A DNA stretch of 64,000 nt from Ruegeria arenilitoris. GTDB taxonomy: Bacteria > Pseudomonadota > Alphaproteobacteria > Rhodobacterales > Rhodobacteraceae. Location: the NCBI RefSeq assembly GCF_013032855.1, contig NZ_WQDA01000003.1:643134-707133 (forward strand), read 5' to 3'. The notes beneath the pieces were generated by a model. That model ran no database searches and had not been told where the DNA came from. It was given only the letters and a program-made list of their open reading frames with translations. The translations under genes and the position numbers were made by a program. Of the stretch, positions 9,133-17,326 are shown piece by piece (within the stretch, counting starts at the first letter, position 1; every line of letters starts with the position of its first letter).

Positions 9133-10101
9133 TTACTGGATCCAGCCTTTTTCTTTGTAGTACTTCTCGGCGCCCGGATGCAGCGGAGCCGACAGACCGT
9201 CCTTGATCATTTCCTCAGGCTTGAGGTTGGCGAAGGCCGGGTGCAGCTTTTTGAAGTCGTCGAAGTTCTCGAAGACCGAGCTGACAACCGCGTACACCGC
9301 ATCGTCAGACACGTTTGCCGAAGTCACGAAGGTCGCGCCCACACCGAAGGTCTGGGTGTCAGCGTCCGAACCGCGATACATGCCGCCGGGGATGGTGGCC
9401 GTACGGTAGAACGAGTTGTCGGCAACCAGCTTGTCAACGGCTTCGCCGCTGACGTTCACCAGAACCGAGTCGCACGCAGTGGTGGCTTCCTGGATCGAAC
9501 CGGACGGGTGGCCGACGGTGTAGACCATCGCATCGATTTGGTTGTCACACAGCGCGGCCGACTGTTCGGCGGCCTTCAGCTCAGTTGCCAGTTCGAAGTC
9601 ATCCGTGGTCCAGCCCAGGGCTTCCATCAGAACTTCCATGGTGCCGCGCTGACCCGAACCGGGGTTGCCGATGTTGACGCGCTTGCCCTTCAGGTCTTCG
9701 AAGTTCTTGATGCCGGAATCGGCACGGGCCACCACCGTAAACGGCTCGGGGTGGACAGAGAATACGGCGCGCAGCTCTTCGAACGGGCCGTTTTCCTCGA
9801 ATTTCGACGTGCCGTTGTAAGCATGGTACTGCCAGTCGGACTGGGCCACACCGAATTCCAGCTCGCCTTCGCGAATGGTGTTGATGTTGTAGACCGATCC
9901 ACCCGTCGATTCGACCGAGCAACGCACGCCATGTTCTTTGCGGCCCTTGTTCACCAGACGGCAGATCGCGCCACCGGTGGGATAGTACACGCCGGTCACA
10001 CCGCCGGTGCCGATGGTGATGAATTCTTCGGCATAAGCCGCCGGAGCCATGAGGGCAGCGGTCACGACCGCGCCGAGGCTGAGCTTGCTTTTCTTGATCA
10101 T
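9133..10101 (-). CDS. TAXI-family TRAP transporter solute-binding protein
   Basis: A 322-aa periplasmic receptor. A signal peptide of about 24 aa ([20 protein letters not shown]... AYA) is followed by [20 protein letters not shown], the N-terminal signature of the TAXI (TRAP-associated extracytoplasmic immunogenic) family. [16 protein letters not shown] in the middle is the conserved ligand-pocket loop. The length is usual for the family. It is the first gene of the receptor-permease-Usp operon and is separated from the permease gene by the hairpin at 9087-9117. The ligand is unknown. Confidence 0.92.
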   Translation of the reverse strand: MIKKSKLSLGAVVTAALMAPAAYAEEFITIGTGGVTGVYYPTGGAICRLVNKGRKEHGVRCSVESTGGSVYNINTIREGELEFGVAQSDWQYHAYNGTSKFEENGPFEELRAVFSVHPEPFTVVARADSGIKNFEDLKGKRVNIGNPGSGQRGTMEVLMEALGWTTDDFELATELKAAEQSAALCDNQIDAMVYTVGHPSGSIQEATTACDSVLVNVSGEAVDKLVADNSFYRTATIPGGMYRGSDADTQTFGVGATFVTSANVSDDAVYAVVSSVFENFDDFKKLHPAFANLKPEEMIKDGLSAPLHPGAEKYYKEKGWIQ

Positions 10102-10475
10102 TTAGGAACTCCCAAGATTCTTATTGTGGACGGAAGACAGGCCAAAGGCCCCTTGTCCGGGGGACGAGCCATTATGACAATCCGCATGAGCAGGCAACGG
10201 ATGAGCTCAAATTTTCCCGAATTCTCCCAACAGTCACGATGGTTTGTTGCCCGTACCGCTGTTGTCAAGCGTTATGCGCCCGACCCCGGCGCCGGGACGC
10301 ACATATGACGTAGAACCCGAAAATTTCCCCGGCTTGACCCCGCAACTATGGGTGTCGCACCGTGTTGACCGGTCCGCGGCGCGTCAAGTATGATCTATCA
10401 GGTCGCTGAGTTCGAAGATTTTTTGTTTTCTGACAATCGGTTATTTGTTTTTTCCTGTTCGTGTGAGTTCACAGC
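10102..10475. other. Divergent intergenic region
   Basis: 374 bases between the TAXI receptor (minus) and the polytopic membrane protein (plus). It carries a good plus-strand promoter candidate (listed separately). On the minus strand there is a perfect TTGACA at 10268-10263, but what follows 17-18 bases on (AAACCA/AACCAT) is a poor -10, so the receptor promoter is unsettled. The last 70 bases are AT-rich compared with the surroundings. I see no gene in it. Confidence 0.6.
10365..10394 (+). promoter_or_regulatory. Candidate sigma-70-type promoter
   Basis: TTGACC at 10365-10370 and TATGAT at 10389-10394 with an 18-bp spacer. It would start transcription near 10401, about 75 bases before the GTG start of the polytopic membrane protein gene. 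Confidence 0.5.
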
Positions 10476-11564
10476 GTGATTGGTTATTCTTCTTTGCAAA
10501 GCAAATCGTCATCAATCAGCGAGTTCCGCTGGCATTTGTTTCTGGCGCTGGTCTTTACGGTCGCCGCCGGAGAGATGTTTTTCGACACATATCGCGTCGT
10601 TTACTTCGGCGCGGTCTCTTTCGACGACTATTCCCACTACCTGCTGTATCTTCTGGATGAAGAGCGTGGCCGCGTTCCCCCTTCGCCGCATGTTTACCGC
10701 ATAGGCTCGGTCATACTTGCGCTGCCGTTCTACAATCTGCCGTTCGTGTCACTGTCTACCGGGTCAGGAGAAGTCTTTCTTCCTGACAGCGTTGCCGACG
10801 CCAAGGCTCTGGCCGCGATGTGTGCCGCCAACGTCTTCTACCTGGTCCTGACGGCGCTTCTGGTTTACGCCTATTTGCTGCGGCGTGTTGGAACCACTGC
10901 GCAATGGGCATTCATCGGCGCCGCGTCAGTTCTGTTTCTGGGGCAGTTTCTGGCGCTGGAAGGCAATGACGGCATATCGGTCTTTCCATTGACGGTGGCC
11001 CTTTTGTTGGCTGCCGAGAAGAAATGGAAGTGGTTTGTTCTTACCGTGTTTCTTGGCGCGTTCATCAATGAAAAGATCATCATCGTGACGCTGCTGATCT
11101 TTGGTCTGCGCGCATTGGCAATAATGTCCTCGCGCAGCGACGAGGCCAAGGTCACGGCCGCCCTGTTTTGCCTGTTCGTTGGATTTCTGGTTGTCATTAC
11201 CGCATTTCCGTTTCCGGGCGTGAACGACAATCAGAGAGATATTGGGCAATTCATCTCCAGCGCGCTGTCCACTTTAAAAGGCAGCACAAGTGTCAAAGGA
11301 CTGTATCTGAACGTCTGGCCGTTGTTGGTTCTGACCGCCTGCTGGTGGATTGCCGTGACTGGTCAAGCTGCAAATCGGGTCCTGCGCCGGACGGACGTTT
11401 TGGCGCTGCTGGCGTTTTTCTCGCTCATCGCCATGTTGAACGTACAGTTCAATATCGGTCGGCTGGTCATGTACTTCATGCCGTTTTTTGTCGTGGGCTG
11501 CATTCAGGCCCTCGCAGCCAGCGACAACTCGCGCGCGACTTCGTCTAAAGACGGCAATGAGTGA
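10476..11564 (+). CDS. Polytopic membrane protein, candidate GT-C glycosyltransferase
   Basis: A 362-aa protein with about nine or ten hydrophobic segments. The first (about 20-36) is followed by an outward loop with the sequence VSFDDYSHYLLYLL; D50-D51 fall where GT-C glycosyltransferases that use polyprenyl-phosphate sugars keep their catalytic acidic pair. A second loop holds HVYRIGSVILALP. I do not recognise the family by name. It converges on the DprE2-like gene (23-bp gap), which places it at the end of the pentose-donor cluster. I infer that it may transfer the pentose across or at the inner membrane, but an oligosaccharide or envelope protein of another type is possible. The GTG at 10476 is the only start that keeps the first membrane segment intact. 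Confidence 0.6.
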   Translation: MIGYSSLQSKSSSISEFRWHLFLALVFTVAAGEMFFDTYRVVYFGAVSFDDYSHYLLYLLDEERGRVPPSPHVYRIGSVILALPFYNLPFVSLSTGSGEVFLPDSVADAKALAAMCAANVFYLVLTALLVYAYLLRRVGTTAQWAFIGAASVLFLGQFLALEGNDGISVFPLTVALLLAAEKKWKWFVLTVFLGAFINEKIIIVTLLIFGLRALAIMSSRSDEAKVTAALFCLFVGFLVVITAFPFPGVNDNQRDIGQFISSALSTLKGSTSVKGLYLNVWPLLVLTACWWIAVTGQAANRVLRRTDVLALLAFFSLIAMLNVQFNIGRLVMYFMPFFVVGCIQALAASDNSRATSSKDGNE

Positions 11565-11587
11565 CGAGGCCACCCGGCAACGCGAGG

Positions 11588-12325
11588 TCAGATGCTGAGC
11601 TTCTTGAACACCGGCTCGGGGATGTTTCGGATGATCGCCATGATCAATTGCCAAATCGGCTTAACGTAGATCACGTTCCGACCGCGCTCGACCGCCCGGG
11701 CCGTTGCGGCGGCAACTTCGGACGGCTGCGCCGTCAGACGCTCGGGCAAGTCCATTCCTTCGGTCATTTGTGTGTCGACGAATCCCGGAAGAACCGTCAC
11801 GACATGCACGCCTTTCTTGGCGAGCCGGTTGCGCAAGCCGGACAGAAAAGCAGTCAGGCCGGCCTTGGCCGATCCGTAAACATAGTTGGTCGCCCGGCCC
11901 CGATCACCGGCCACGGAACTGACACCCACAATCGTACCCGATCCGCGCTCTTCAAACCGGTTGGCAAACGCTCCGAGGATCTGAGCCGGCCCTTCGAAGT
12001 TGCTGCGCATCACCAGAGAAGCCGCGGCAGCGTCCCCTTCATTCTCGGTCTGCTCGCCCATGTACCCGACAACGCACACGACGATCCCCGGCAAATCAGG
12101 CAACGCATCGATGAACCCATCGAAGCTGCCGGTTTCCAGAACGTCGAACTCGTGCAACGTTGCCCCGACACCATAGCGCAGTTCGATATCGGCCTTGTCG
12201 GCCTCGAGCGTCTCAGCATTCCGGGCGGCCAGCTGGACCGGGTGCCCCCGCTCGGCAAACTCATGAGCGATGGCCTTGCCGATATCCGACCGGGCACCAA
12301 GAACGAGAACGTGTTCCATTGTCAT
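11588..12325 (-). CDS. dprE2: DprE2-like short-chain dehydrogenase (2'-ketoribose reductase)
   Basis: A 245-aa SDR. The NAD(P)-binding loop near the N-terminus reads LGARSDIGKAIA; the catalytic Ser (VGVSSVAG), Tyr and Lys (YVYGSAKAG) are present. The tail NVIYVKPIWQLIMAIIRNIP is a hydrophobic or amphipathic segment of the kind found in DprE2, which probably holds the enzyme near its lipid substrate. In mycobacteria DprE2 reduces decaprenyl-phospho-2'-ketoribose to decaprenyl-phospho-arabinose. The start lies in an ATGA overlap with the DprE1-like gene, which supports the pairing more strongly than the generic SDR sequence alone. Another SDR substrate cannot be ruled out. Confidence 0.75.
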   Translation of the reverse strand: MTMEHVLVLGARSDIGKAIAHEFAERGHPVQLAARNAETLEADKADIELRYGVGATLHEFDVLETGSFDGFIDALPDLPGIVVCVVGYMGEQTENEGDAAAASLVMRSNFEGPAQILGAFANRFEERGSGTIVGVSSVAGDRGRATNYVYGSAKAGLTAFLSGLRNRLAKKGVHVVTVLPGFVDTQMTEGMDLPERLTAQPSEVAAATARAVERGRNVIYVKPIWQLIMAIIRNIPEPVFKKLSI

Positions 12326-13647
12326 ATTTCAAGCCTTTCTGACTGGGCCGAGCGGAACCGGTCCCGCCACCCATTGACGTTGCGCGCCTCGCGGAATCGG
12401 GTCACGCGATCGTCTGATCTGTTCAAAGTATTGGCCGACATTCTGCTGTCTTTGGCCAGGTAGAACCGTCCACCATGTTCCAGGGTGATCCGATCCAGCT
12501 TGTCCATGAGAATGAGCGTTTTGTCGGAAATCGGGAAATCAAGCGCCAGCGTGTATCCCTCCATGGGGAAGGAAAACGGACTGTCCTGCGGGCCGAACCG
12601 TTTCAGCACGGACAGAAACGAACCCATGCCCTTGCCAGCGATAGCTTGCAAAAGCTCGGTCAGACCGGCGCGTGAACGGTGGATAGGCAACGCGCATTGA
12701 AACTGGGCAAAGCCGCTACGACCGTAGATACGGTTCCATCCCAATATGGCGTCCAGCGGATAAAAGAACGTATCCCAGTTCACCAGCTTGGTGTCGCCGT
12801 TTCGAACCCCCATCCAATAGTAACCGGCGTTGAATGCCCGAACCGTATGGCGGTTCAAGGCAAACGACGGCAGATCCATCGGCACGGATTTTTTGCGCTT
12901 GGTCGGGCAGATCAGGGGTTGCCTGGCATACCGCCCCGGCAGGTCCGAGACCGCAGCGTGTTCTCCCAGCATCACCAGAGACCGCCCCAGGTTTCGGCCT
13001 GTGGACAAGCAGTCGATCCACGCGACCGAGTATGTTGCATCCTGTGCGGCCTCGAATGCATTCATCGCATCCTGAAGGCTGGGTGCGGCTATGGTCTTTT
13101 GCTTGATCCAACCTGTCTCGACCGGCTGCAACCGAACCGCGGCCCGTACGATGATCCCGGTAAGGCCCATGCCGCCCAAGGTGTGGTCGAACAATGCGCT
13201 GTTCGAGGCGCGGCTGCATCGGGTGATTTCCCCATCATCGCCCATCACCTCAACCCATTCGACACAGTGGCGGAAACTACCGACACGGTGGTGGTTTTTG
13301 CCATGAACATCTGCGGCGATGGCGCCGCCGATCGTGACGAATTTGGTGCCCGGTGTAACGATCGGAAACCAACCCCGGGGCAGAAACGCTGCGATCACGT
13401 CGCCCAGCAGAACCCCCGCCTCGGCAACCAGCACTCCGGTCTGGTTGTCGAAGGACACCATCCTGTTCAGATGCCGGGTGTGTACGGTTGTCGTGCGCCC
13501 AATTGCGCTGTCCCCGTAGGCGCGTCCATTGCCGCGCGCGATCACATCGGGTCCCTCCCGCACGACCGATCGAAGGCTTTCGACGCTGCGCGGCGCGATC
13601 ACGCTGGTCTCAAGAACGGGGTACCTGCCCCAGCCGGAAAGCCTCAT
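12322..13647 (-). CDS. dprE1: DprE1-like FAD-dependent polyprenylphosphoryl-ribose oxidase
   Basis: A 441-aa FAD oxidoreductase of the VAO/ALO fold. The PP loop is RGNGRAYGD (38-46) and the FAD/active-site block GGAIAADVHGKNHH runs from 107 to 120; both match mycobacterial DprE1 closely. Near the C-terminus GYTLALDFPI and FYLAKDSR align with the DprE1 stretches that hold Cys387 and Lys418. Here these are Ala368 and Lys399, the same 31 residues apart. DprE1 oxidises the 2'-OH of polyprenyl-phospho-ribofuranose, the first half of epimerisation to arabinose. It has ATGA overlaps with the GtrA gene upstream (13644-13647) and the DprE2-like gene downstream. The polyprenol length and true sugar are inferred. 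Confidence 0.82.
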   Translation of the reverse strand: MRLSGWGRYPVLETSVIAPRSVESLRSVVREGPDVIARGNGRAYGDSAIGRTTTVHTRHLNRMVSFDNQTGVLVAEAGVLLGDVIAAFLPRGWFPIVTPGTKFVTIGGAIAADVHGKNHHRVGSFRHCVEWVEVMGDDGEITRCSRASNSALFDHTLGGMGLTGIIVRAAVRLQPVETGWIKQKTIAAPSLQDAMNAFEAAQDATYSVAWIDCLSTGRNLGRSLVMLGEHAAVSDLPGRYARQPLICPTKRKKSVPMDLPSFALNRHTVRAFNAGYYWMGVRNGDTKLVNWDTFFYPLDAILGWNRIYGRSGFAQFQCALPIHRSRAGLTELLQAIAGKGMGSFLSVLKRFGPQDSPFSFPMEGYTLALDFPISDKTLILMDKLDRITLEHGGRFYLAKDSRMSANTLNRSDDRVTRFREARNVNGWRDRFRSAQSERLEI

Positions 13648-14066
13648 GCCCGCGCCTCCGCCGAGCCGGTGTTGAATACGAAGCGCTTATCGAGATGGTA
13701 CTTTATCACGTAACCCACTGTCAGCCCGATAACCGCGCCAACCTCCCTCATGAGATCGGTTTTCCAAACCACCCAAAAGGCCGTCTCGGTACCCCAAAAA
13801 ATTGCGGTGGTGACCACACCCATCGCCGTATACAGCGAAAATTTCTGACCATGGGCCTTCAGTCCCGTCTGCCGGTCATAGAAAATCCAGTGCTTGTCGA
13901 GGGTGTACTTGACCACAAGGCCGACCAGAGTACCCGCAAACACTGCAGCCGCGAAGTACCAGCCACCCTCGCCAAGCGACAGGACTGCGCGCTGCGCGGC
14001 CAGGTTCAAGGCCATCGCCACGATGGCAAAGGCGGAATAGCGCAGAATCAATCCCTGAACCGTCAC
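13644..14066 (-). CDS. GtrA-family membrane protein
   Basis: A 140-aa protein with four membrane segments, typical of the GtrA family, which help move polyprenyl-linked sugars across or within the membrane. Mycobacterial Rv3789, next to dprE1, is a GtrA protein proposed to act in the arabinose-donor pathway. I placed the start at the GTG at 14066, which overlaps the stop of the HAD-UbiA gene as GTGA. An ATG at 14111 would extend the protein into a 49-bp overlap that encodes an unlikely arginine-rich head. Both halves of the protein contain the family repeat (VVKYTLDKHWIF and VIKYHLDKRFVF). Confidence 0.82.
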   Translation of the reverse strand: MTVQGLILRYSAFAIVAMALNLAAQRAVLSLGEGGWYFAAAVFAGTLVGLVVKYTLDKHWIFYDRQTGLKAHGQKFSLYTAMGVVTTAIFWGTETAFWVVWKTDLMREVGAVIGLTVGYVIKYHLDKRFVFNTGSAEARA

Positions 14067-15481
14067 GGCATTGACCCCGCGACGACGAACAGCAAAATTA
14101 TGGCAAAGCAAAGCAGGCTGACCGGGTCCTTGGCCGCGTAGATCACGGGATCATCGTGCATGTTGCCACGATGCGTAATCATGACGGTCCGGGTGATCCA
14201 GAACAGCAGAACAGCACACACGCCCCACAGGGCCTGCGGGTAGGAGTAGAGCTGCACCACCGCCGGCGAGCTGACGTAGAGTGCCATCACCAGAACGGCG
14301 ACATAACCCGCGCTGACGGCGATCATGGAGATAATCGGAAGGTCATCCACGTGATAGCCGCGCCCGGTTGCCGACAGTTTACCGCGTGCCGCATAGTCCA
14401 CCAACTCGGCCTGCCTTTTGACCGCCGCAAGCGACAGGAACAGAAACATCGAAAATGCCAGGAGCCAGACTGAAAGCTCCAACCCTGTGGCCGCTCCACC
14501 CGCCACGATCCGGGTCGTGTAAAGGCCGGCCAAGACACAGATGTCGATGACCAACTGGCGCTTAAGATACAATGAGTACCCGGTCGTCAGTGCATAATAC
14601 GCCACCATCACCAGGAAAAACTCCAGCCCGACCGTGGCTGCAATGACCGAGCCTGAAATCAGCAAACCGGCAGCCATCCACGTTCCGGACGAAATCGGAA
14701 TGCTGCCCGAAGCAAACGGCCGCGCGCGTTTGCGCGGATGCGCCCGATCTGCTGCAAGGTCCAGCAAGTCATTCAGAACATAGACACTGGATGCGATCAG
14801 GCTGAACGATATGAAAGCCAGCAACGACAACCAAAACACCTGCCCCGTCAGTTGATGGGCCGCCAGCATCGGCAAAAAGACCAGCAGGTTCTTCATCCAT
14901 TGATGCGGACGCAGCGCCTTGAGATAGGACCGGGCGGTCACTTCGTGTGTGTGCAGATGCTCGACCTTGGGTGCGACCGCTTCCGCTTGTTTCGCCAGTC
15001 CCAGCCCCGCGTTCACGGAAACCGCCAGATTGGCCCTTCGCCACACCGCCAGATCGGCGTGGGAATCGCCCATATAGGCGTATCCGCCCGGTCCAAAGCG
15101 TTCGTCCAGAAACTCGGCCTTGTTTTCACCTTTCAGGTTCAGCGACCCGTCGGAGCCATAAACCTCGTCAAAAATACCCAGATGGGCTCCGATGCTTTGG
15201 GCAATGCCTTCATCCGAGGCCGTCACAAGGGCGGTCTTGCCGCCATCAGCGCGCCATTTCTCGACGTACTCCACCACCTTGGGATCATAAGGCAACGAGG
15301 TGACGTCAATTTCGGCCTCTTCGGCCAGGTAACGTTTCAAAGAAGCGCGTCCACCCAACAGAGCCGCGGCGGAGTGAAACGGGCTGCGCCAGTTCCGTCC
15401 GAAAGCCGACCAAAAGCTTTCGTACAGCATGTCACTCTTCAAAAGAGTGCCATCCAGATCTACCACAAGGATTTTGCACAT
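14063..15481 (-). CDS. HAD phosphatase-UbiA polyprenyl-phosphate phosphoribosyltransferase fusion
   Basis: A 472-aa two-domain protein. Residues 1 to about 175 are a HAD phosphatase: nucleophile and acid D8 and D10 in VVDLDGT, motif II TASD (87-90), and GDSHAD (138-143) as motif IV. From about 185 to 472 it is a UbiA-type membrane prenyltransferase with NDLLDLAAD (237-245) and a second Asp at 313 (VIDICV). The UbiA part resembles mycobacterial Rv3806c, which joins PRPP to decaprenyl phosphate, in both sequence (IVAGGAATG, RQAEL) and neighbours. The HAD part could remove the 5-phosphate in the next step, which in mycobacteria is assigned to a separate protein. First gene of the four-gene minus operon. 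No obvious ribosome binding site precedes ATG 15481. Confidence 0.8.
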   Translation of the reverse strand: MCKILVVDLDGTLLKSDMLYESFWSAFGRNWRSPFHSAAALLGGRASLKRYLAEEAEIDVTSLPYDPKVVEYVEKWRADGGKTALVTASDEGIAQSIGAHLGIFDEVYGSDGSLNLKGENKAEFLDERFGPGGYAYMGDSHADLAVWRRANLAVSVNAGLGLAKQAEAVAPKVEHLHTHEVTARSYLKALRPHQWMKNLLVFLPMLAAHQLTGQVFWLSLLAFISFSLIASSVYVLNDLLDLAADRAHPRKRARPFASGSIPISSGTWMAAGLLISGSVIAATVGLEFFLVMVAYYALTTGYSLYLKRQLVIDICVLAGLYTTRIVAGGAATGLELSVWLLAFSMFLFLSLAAVKRQAELVDYAARGKLSATGRGYHVDDLPIISMIAVSAGYVAVLVMALYVSSPAVVQLYSYPQALWGVCAVLLFWITRTVMITHRGNMHDDPVIYAAKDPVSLLCFAIILLFVVAGSMP

Positions 15482-16055
15482 AAATCAACCAACTATAATC
15501 ATTACCCGGGACGGGGAACTATGAGGTCCGTTATTGCAAAGCTCAAAAGGCATGGCAACTGCACAGCCGTGCCAGCCAACCCTTCTCGTCATAGCCTGCT
15601 TCGATATCACGTCAGTGCCTGTCACGGCTCTTTGTTTCACCAATTTCTATGGCCAAATGATGGCGTCACGGCCTGTCCCGGTGACGCTGTACCATAATCG
15701 CGTTCTTTCAAGTGTTTGACGGCTCTGCACCCAAAGCGGCCGTATTCATATTGCGCGAGCTTAAAGGATCACGTCACTCTGGAATGCGCCCACTTCAGCG
15801 CCCAGACACGCGCGGATACGCTGCCAGAGACACCGTGCAGCGGAGACACAGACGACCCTTGTTGTAGCTATAGTTGACGATCTGGAAACTCTACCGCCGC
15901 GCCCGATATTGCATCGAAGACGGTCCGGATCCCACTGTTCCGTGTACAGTTTCGTTGCACCAATTCGAGGCCGGATGCCCGTGCCGCAGTCAGCCGCACA
16001 CGCGACAATTGACAGAGCAAATGCCCTGAACACTATAGCAAAACGGTTGCGGTGG
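15482..16055. other. Non-coding region upstream of the HAD-UbiA gene
   Basis: 574 bases between the HAD-UbiA gene and tRNA-Leu. It is richer in A and T near 15482-15560 and should hold the promoter of the pentose-donor operon, but I cannot name convincing -35/-10 boxes. An open frame on the minus strand at 15761-16033 (90 codons) has an arginine- and cysteine-rich product without a ribosome binding site, and I do not accept it as a gene. Confidence 0.5.
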
Positions 16056-16141
16056 TGGTGCCCAAGGAGAGACTCGAACTCTCACGCCCGTGAAGGCGGG
16101 GGATTTTGAATCCCCTGCGTCTACCATTCCGCCACTTGGGC
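16056..16141 (-). tRNA. tRNA-Leu (CAA)
   Basis: An 86-nt class II tRNA with encoded CCA. The 7-bp acceptor stem is GCCCAAG/CTTGGGC, the D-arm contains GGCGGAATGGTAGACGC, and there is a long variable arm and a T-loop TTCGAGT. The anticodon loop TTCAAAA (16110-16104) gives anticodon CAA, reading Leu codon TTG. Confidence 0.96.
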
Positions 16142-16284
16142 CACGCGCATTGAATTACCGCCCATCTCGCCGAAGGTCCAGAGGCAAAAATCGGTCAATC
16201 GACGATCAGCCCGGGACAGATCGGTTGACGCCCCGTCGGACGCGTGGTTTGCCTCGTCATGACAAAGCTTGGGAACACGCGCTG

Positions 16285-16863
16285 ATGCTGCAATCGCTTT
16301 ATGATCGGACGATCCGACTGGCCGACCACCCGCACGCCCTGTGGGTGTTGGCATTTGTGGCATTCATCGAAAGCTCGGTCTTTCCGATTCCACCCGACGT
16401 GCTGATGATCCCTATGATTCTGGCCCGCCCATCGCGGGCATGGCTGATTGCCACCGTCGCGCTGGTGTTCTCGGTCCTGGGCGGGCTTTTGGGATACGCA
16501 ATCGGCGCGTTTTTCTACGACAGCATCGGACAACCCATCCTCGAAGCGATGGGCAAGGGTCACGCGATGCAGGAATTCAACCAGCGGTTCAACGATTTCG
16601 GGTTCTGGGCCGTTCTGACCGCCGGTGTTACGCCTTTCCCGTACAAGGTCATCACGATCATGTCCGGTTGGACGGGAATGCCGCTGGGAACTTTCATCGC
16701 CACTTCGATTCTCGCCCGCGCTTTGCGGTTCTACATCGTCGCCGGGTTGCTTTGGGGCTTTGGCGAGCCTATCCGGGACTTCATCGAAAAGCGGCTTGGG
16801 CTGATGTTCACCTTGTTCATCATTCTTCTGATCGGCGGATTTCTGGTGGTGAAATACATATGA
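16285..16863 (+). CDS. YqaA/DedA-family inner-membrane protein
   Basis: A 192-aa protein of the SNARE-associated/DedA (VTT) superfamily, YqaA type. ALWVLAFVAFIESSVFPIPPD is the N-terminal Glu and Pro motif of the family, and FGFWAVLTAGVTPFPYKVIT is the central conserved block; four to five hydrophobic segments are visible. I placed the start at ATG 16285, since the open frame upstream runs through the tRNA-Leu gene. The next gene, for a DsbB-like protein, overlaps its stop (16860), so the two are translated together. DedA proteins affect membrane lipid scrambling and the proton motive force; a specific role here is unknown. Confidence 0.85.
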   Translation: MLQSLYDRTIRLADHPHALWVLAFVAFIESSVFPIPPDVLMIPMILARPSRAWLIATVALVFSVLGGLLGYAIGAFFYDSIGQPILEAMGKGHAMQEFNQRFNDFGFWAVLTAGVTPFPYKVITIMSGWTGMPLGTFIATSILARALRFYIVAGLLWGFGEPIRDFIEKRLGLMFTLFIILLIGGFLVVKYI

Positions 16864-17324
16864 CGCGGAAACGGACACTCATTTTGCTGGCCGCGGGTGG
16901 GTCTGCAGCATTGCTTCTTGCGGCTTGGGGGTTCCAATATCTGGGCGGCATGGCCCCGTGTAAATTGTGCATCTGGCAACGCTACCCGCATGGTGCGGCT
17001 GTGCTGCTCGGCGTGCTGGCTTTTGCATTTCCGGGCGTTCGCCTGCTGCCCCTCCTCGGCGCCGCCGCCGCCGCCGCCACGTCCGGCATCGGCGTCTATC
17101 ACGCCGGGGTCGAGCGCGGCCTGTGGGAAGGTCCGTCCAGTTGCACATCGGGCAGTATCAGCGGCCTGTCCGCCGAGGAGTTGATGGAGCAGATCATGGC
17201 CGCCCCATTGGTGCGGTGCGATGATATCCCGTGGGAAATGTTTGGGCTGTCCATGGCTGGGTGGAACGCACTGCTGTCCGCAGGTCTGGTTCTGGTGTGG
17301 CTGGCCGCCTGGCGCGCGCGCTGA
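16860..17324 (+). CDS. DsbB-family disulfide bond formation protein
   Basis: A 154-aa inner-membrane protein with four membrane segments. Two cysteine pairs sit where DsbB has them: C34-x-x-C37 after the first segment (APCKLCIWQRYP) and C95/C120 in the second periplasmic loop. QRYP follows the first pair as in the family and is part of the quinone site. It would reoxidise a DsbA-type oxidase and pass electrons to ubiquinone. No DsbA is visible next to it. Its start is an ATGA-type overlap with the yqaA-like gene. Confidence 0.88.
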   Translation: MTRKRTLILLAAGGSAALLLAAWGFQYLGGMAPCKLCIWQRYPHGAAVLLGVLAFAFPGVRLLPLLGAAAAAATSGIGVYHAGVERGLWEGPSSCTSGSISGLSAEELMEQIMAAPLVRCDDIPWEMFGLSMAGWNALLSAGLVLVWLAAWRAR

Positions 17325-17326
17325 CC

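Noticed and set aside
14067..14111. Longer GtrA start at ATG 14111
   Set aside because: It needs a 49-bp overlap and adds an Arg-rich head; the GTG at 14066 gives the same 4-bp overlap as the other genes in the operon.
15761..16033. 90-codon open frame on the minus strand upstream of the pentose-donor operon
   Set aside because: No ribosome binding site, an Arg- and Cys-rich product with no recognisable pattern, and high-GC sequence makes such frames common.
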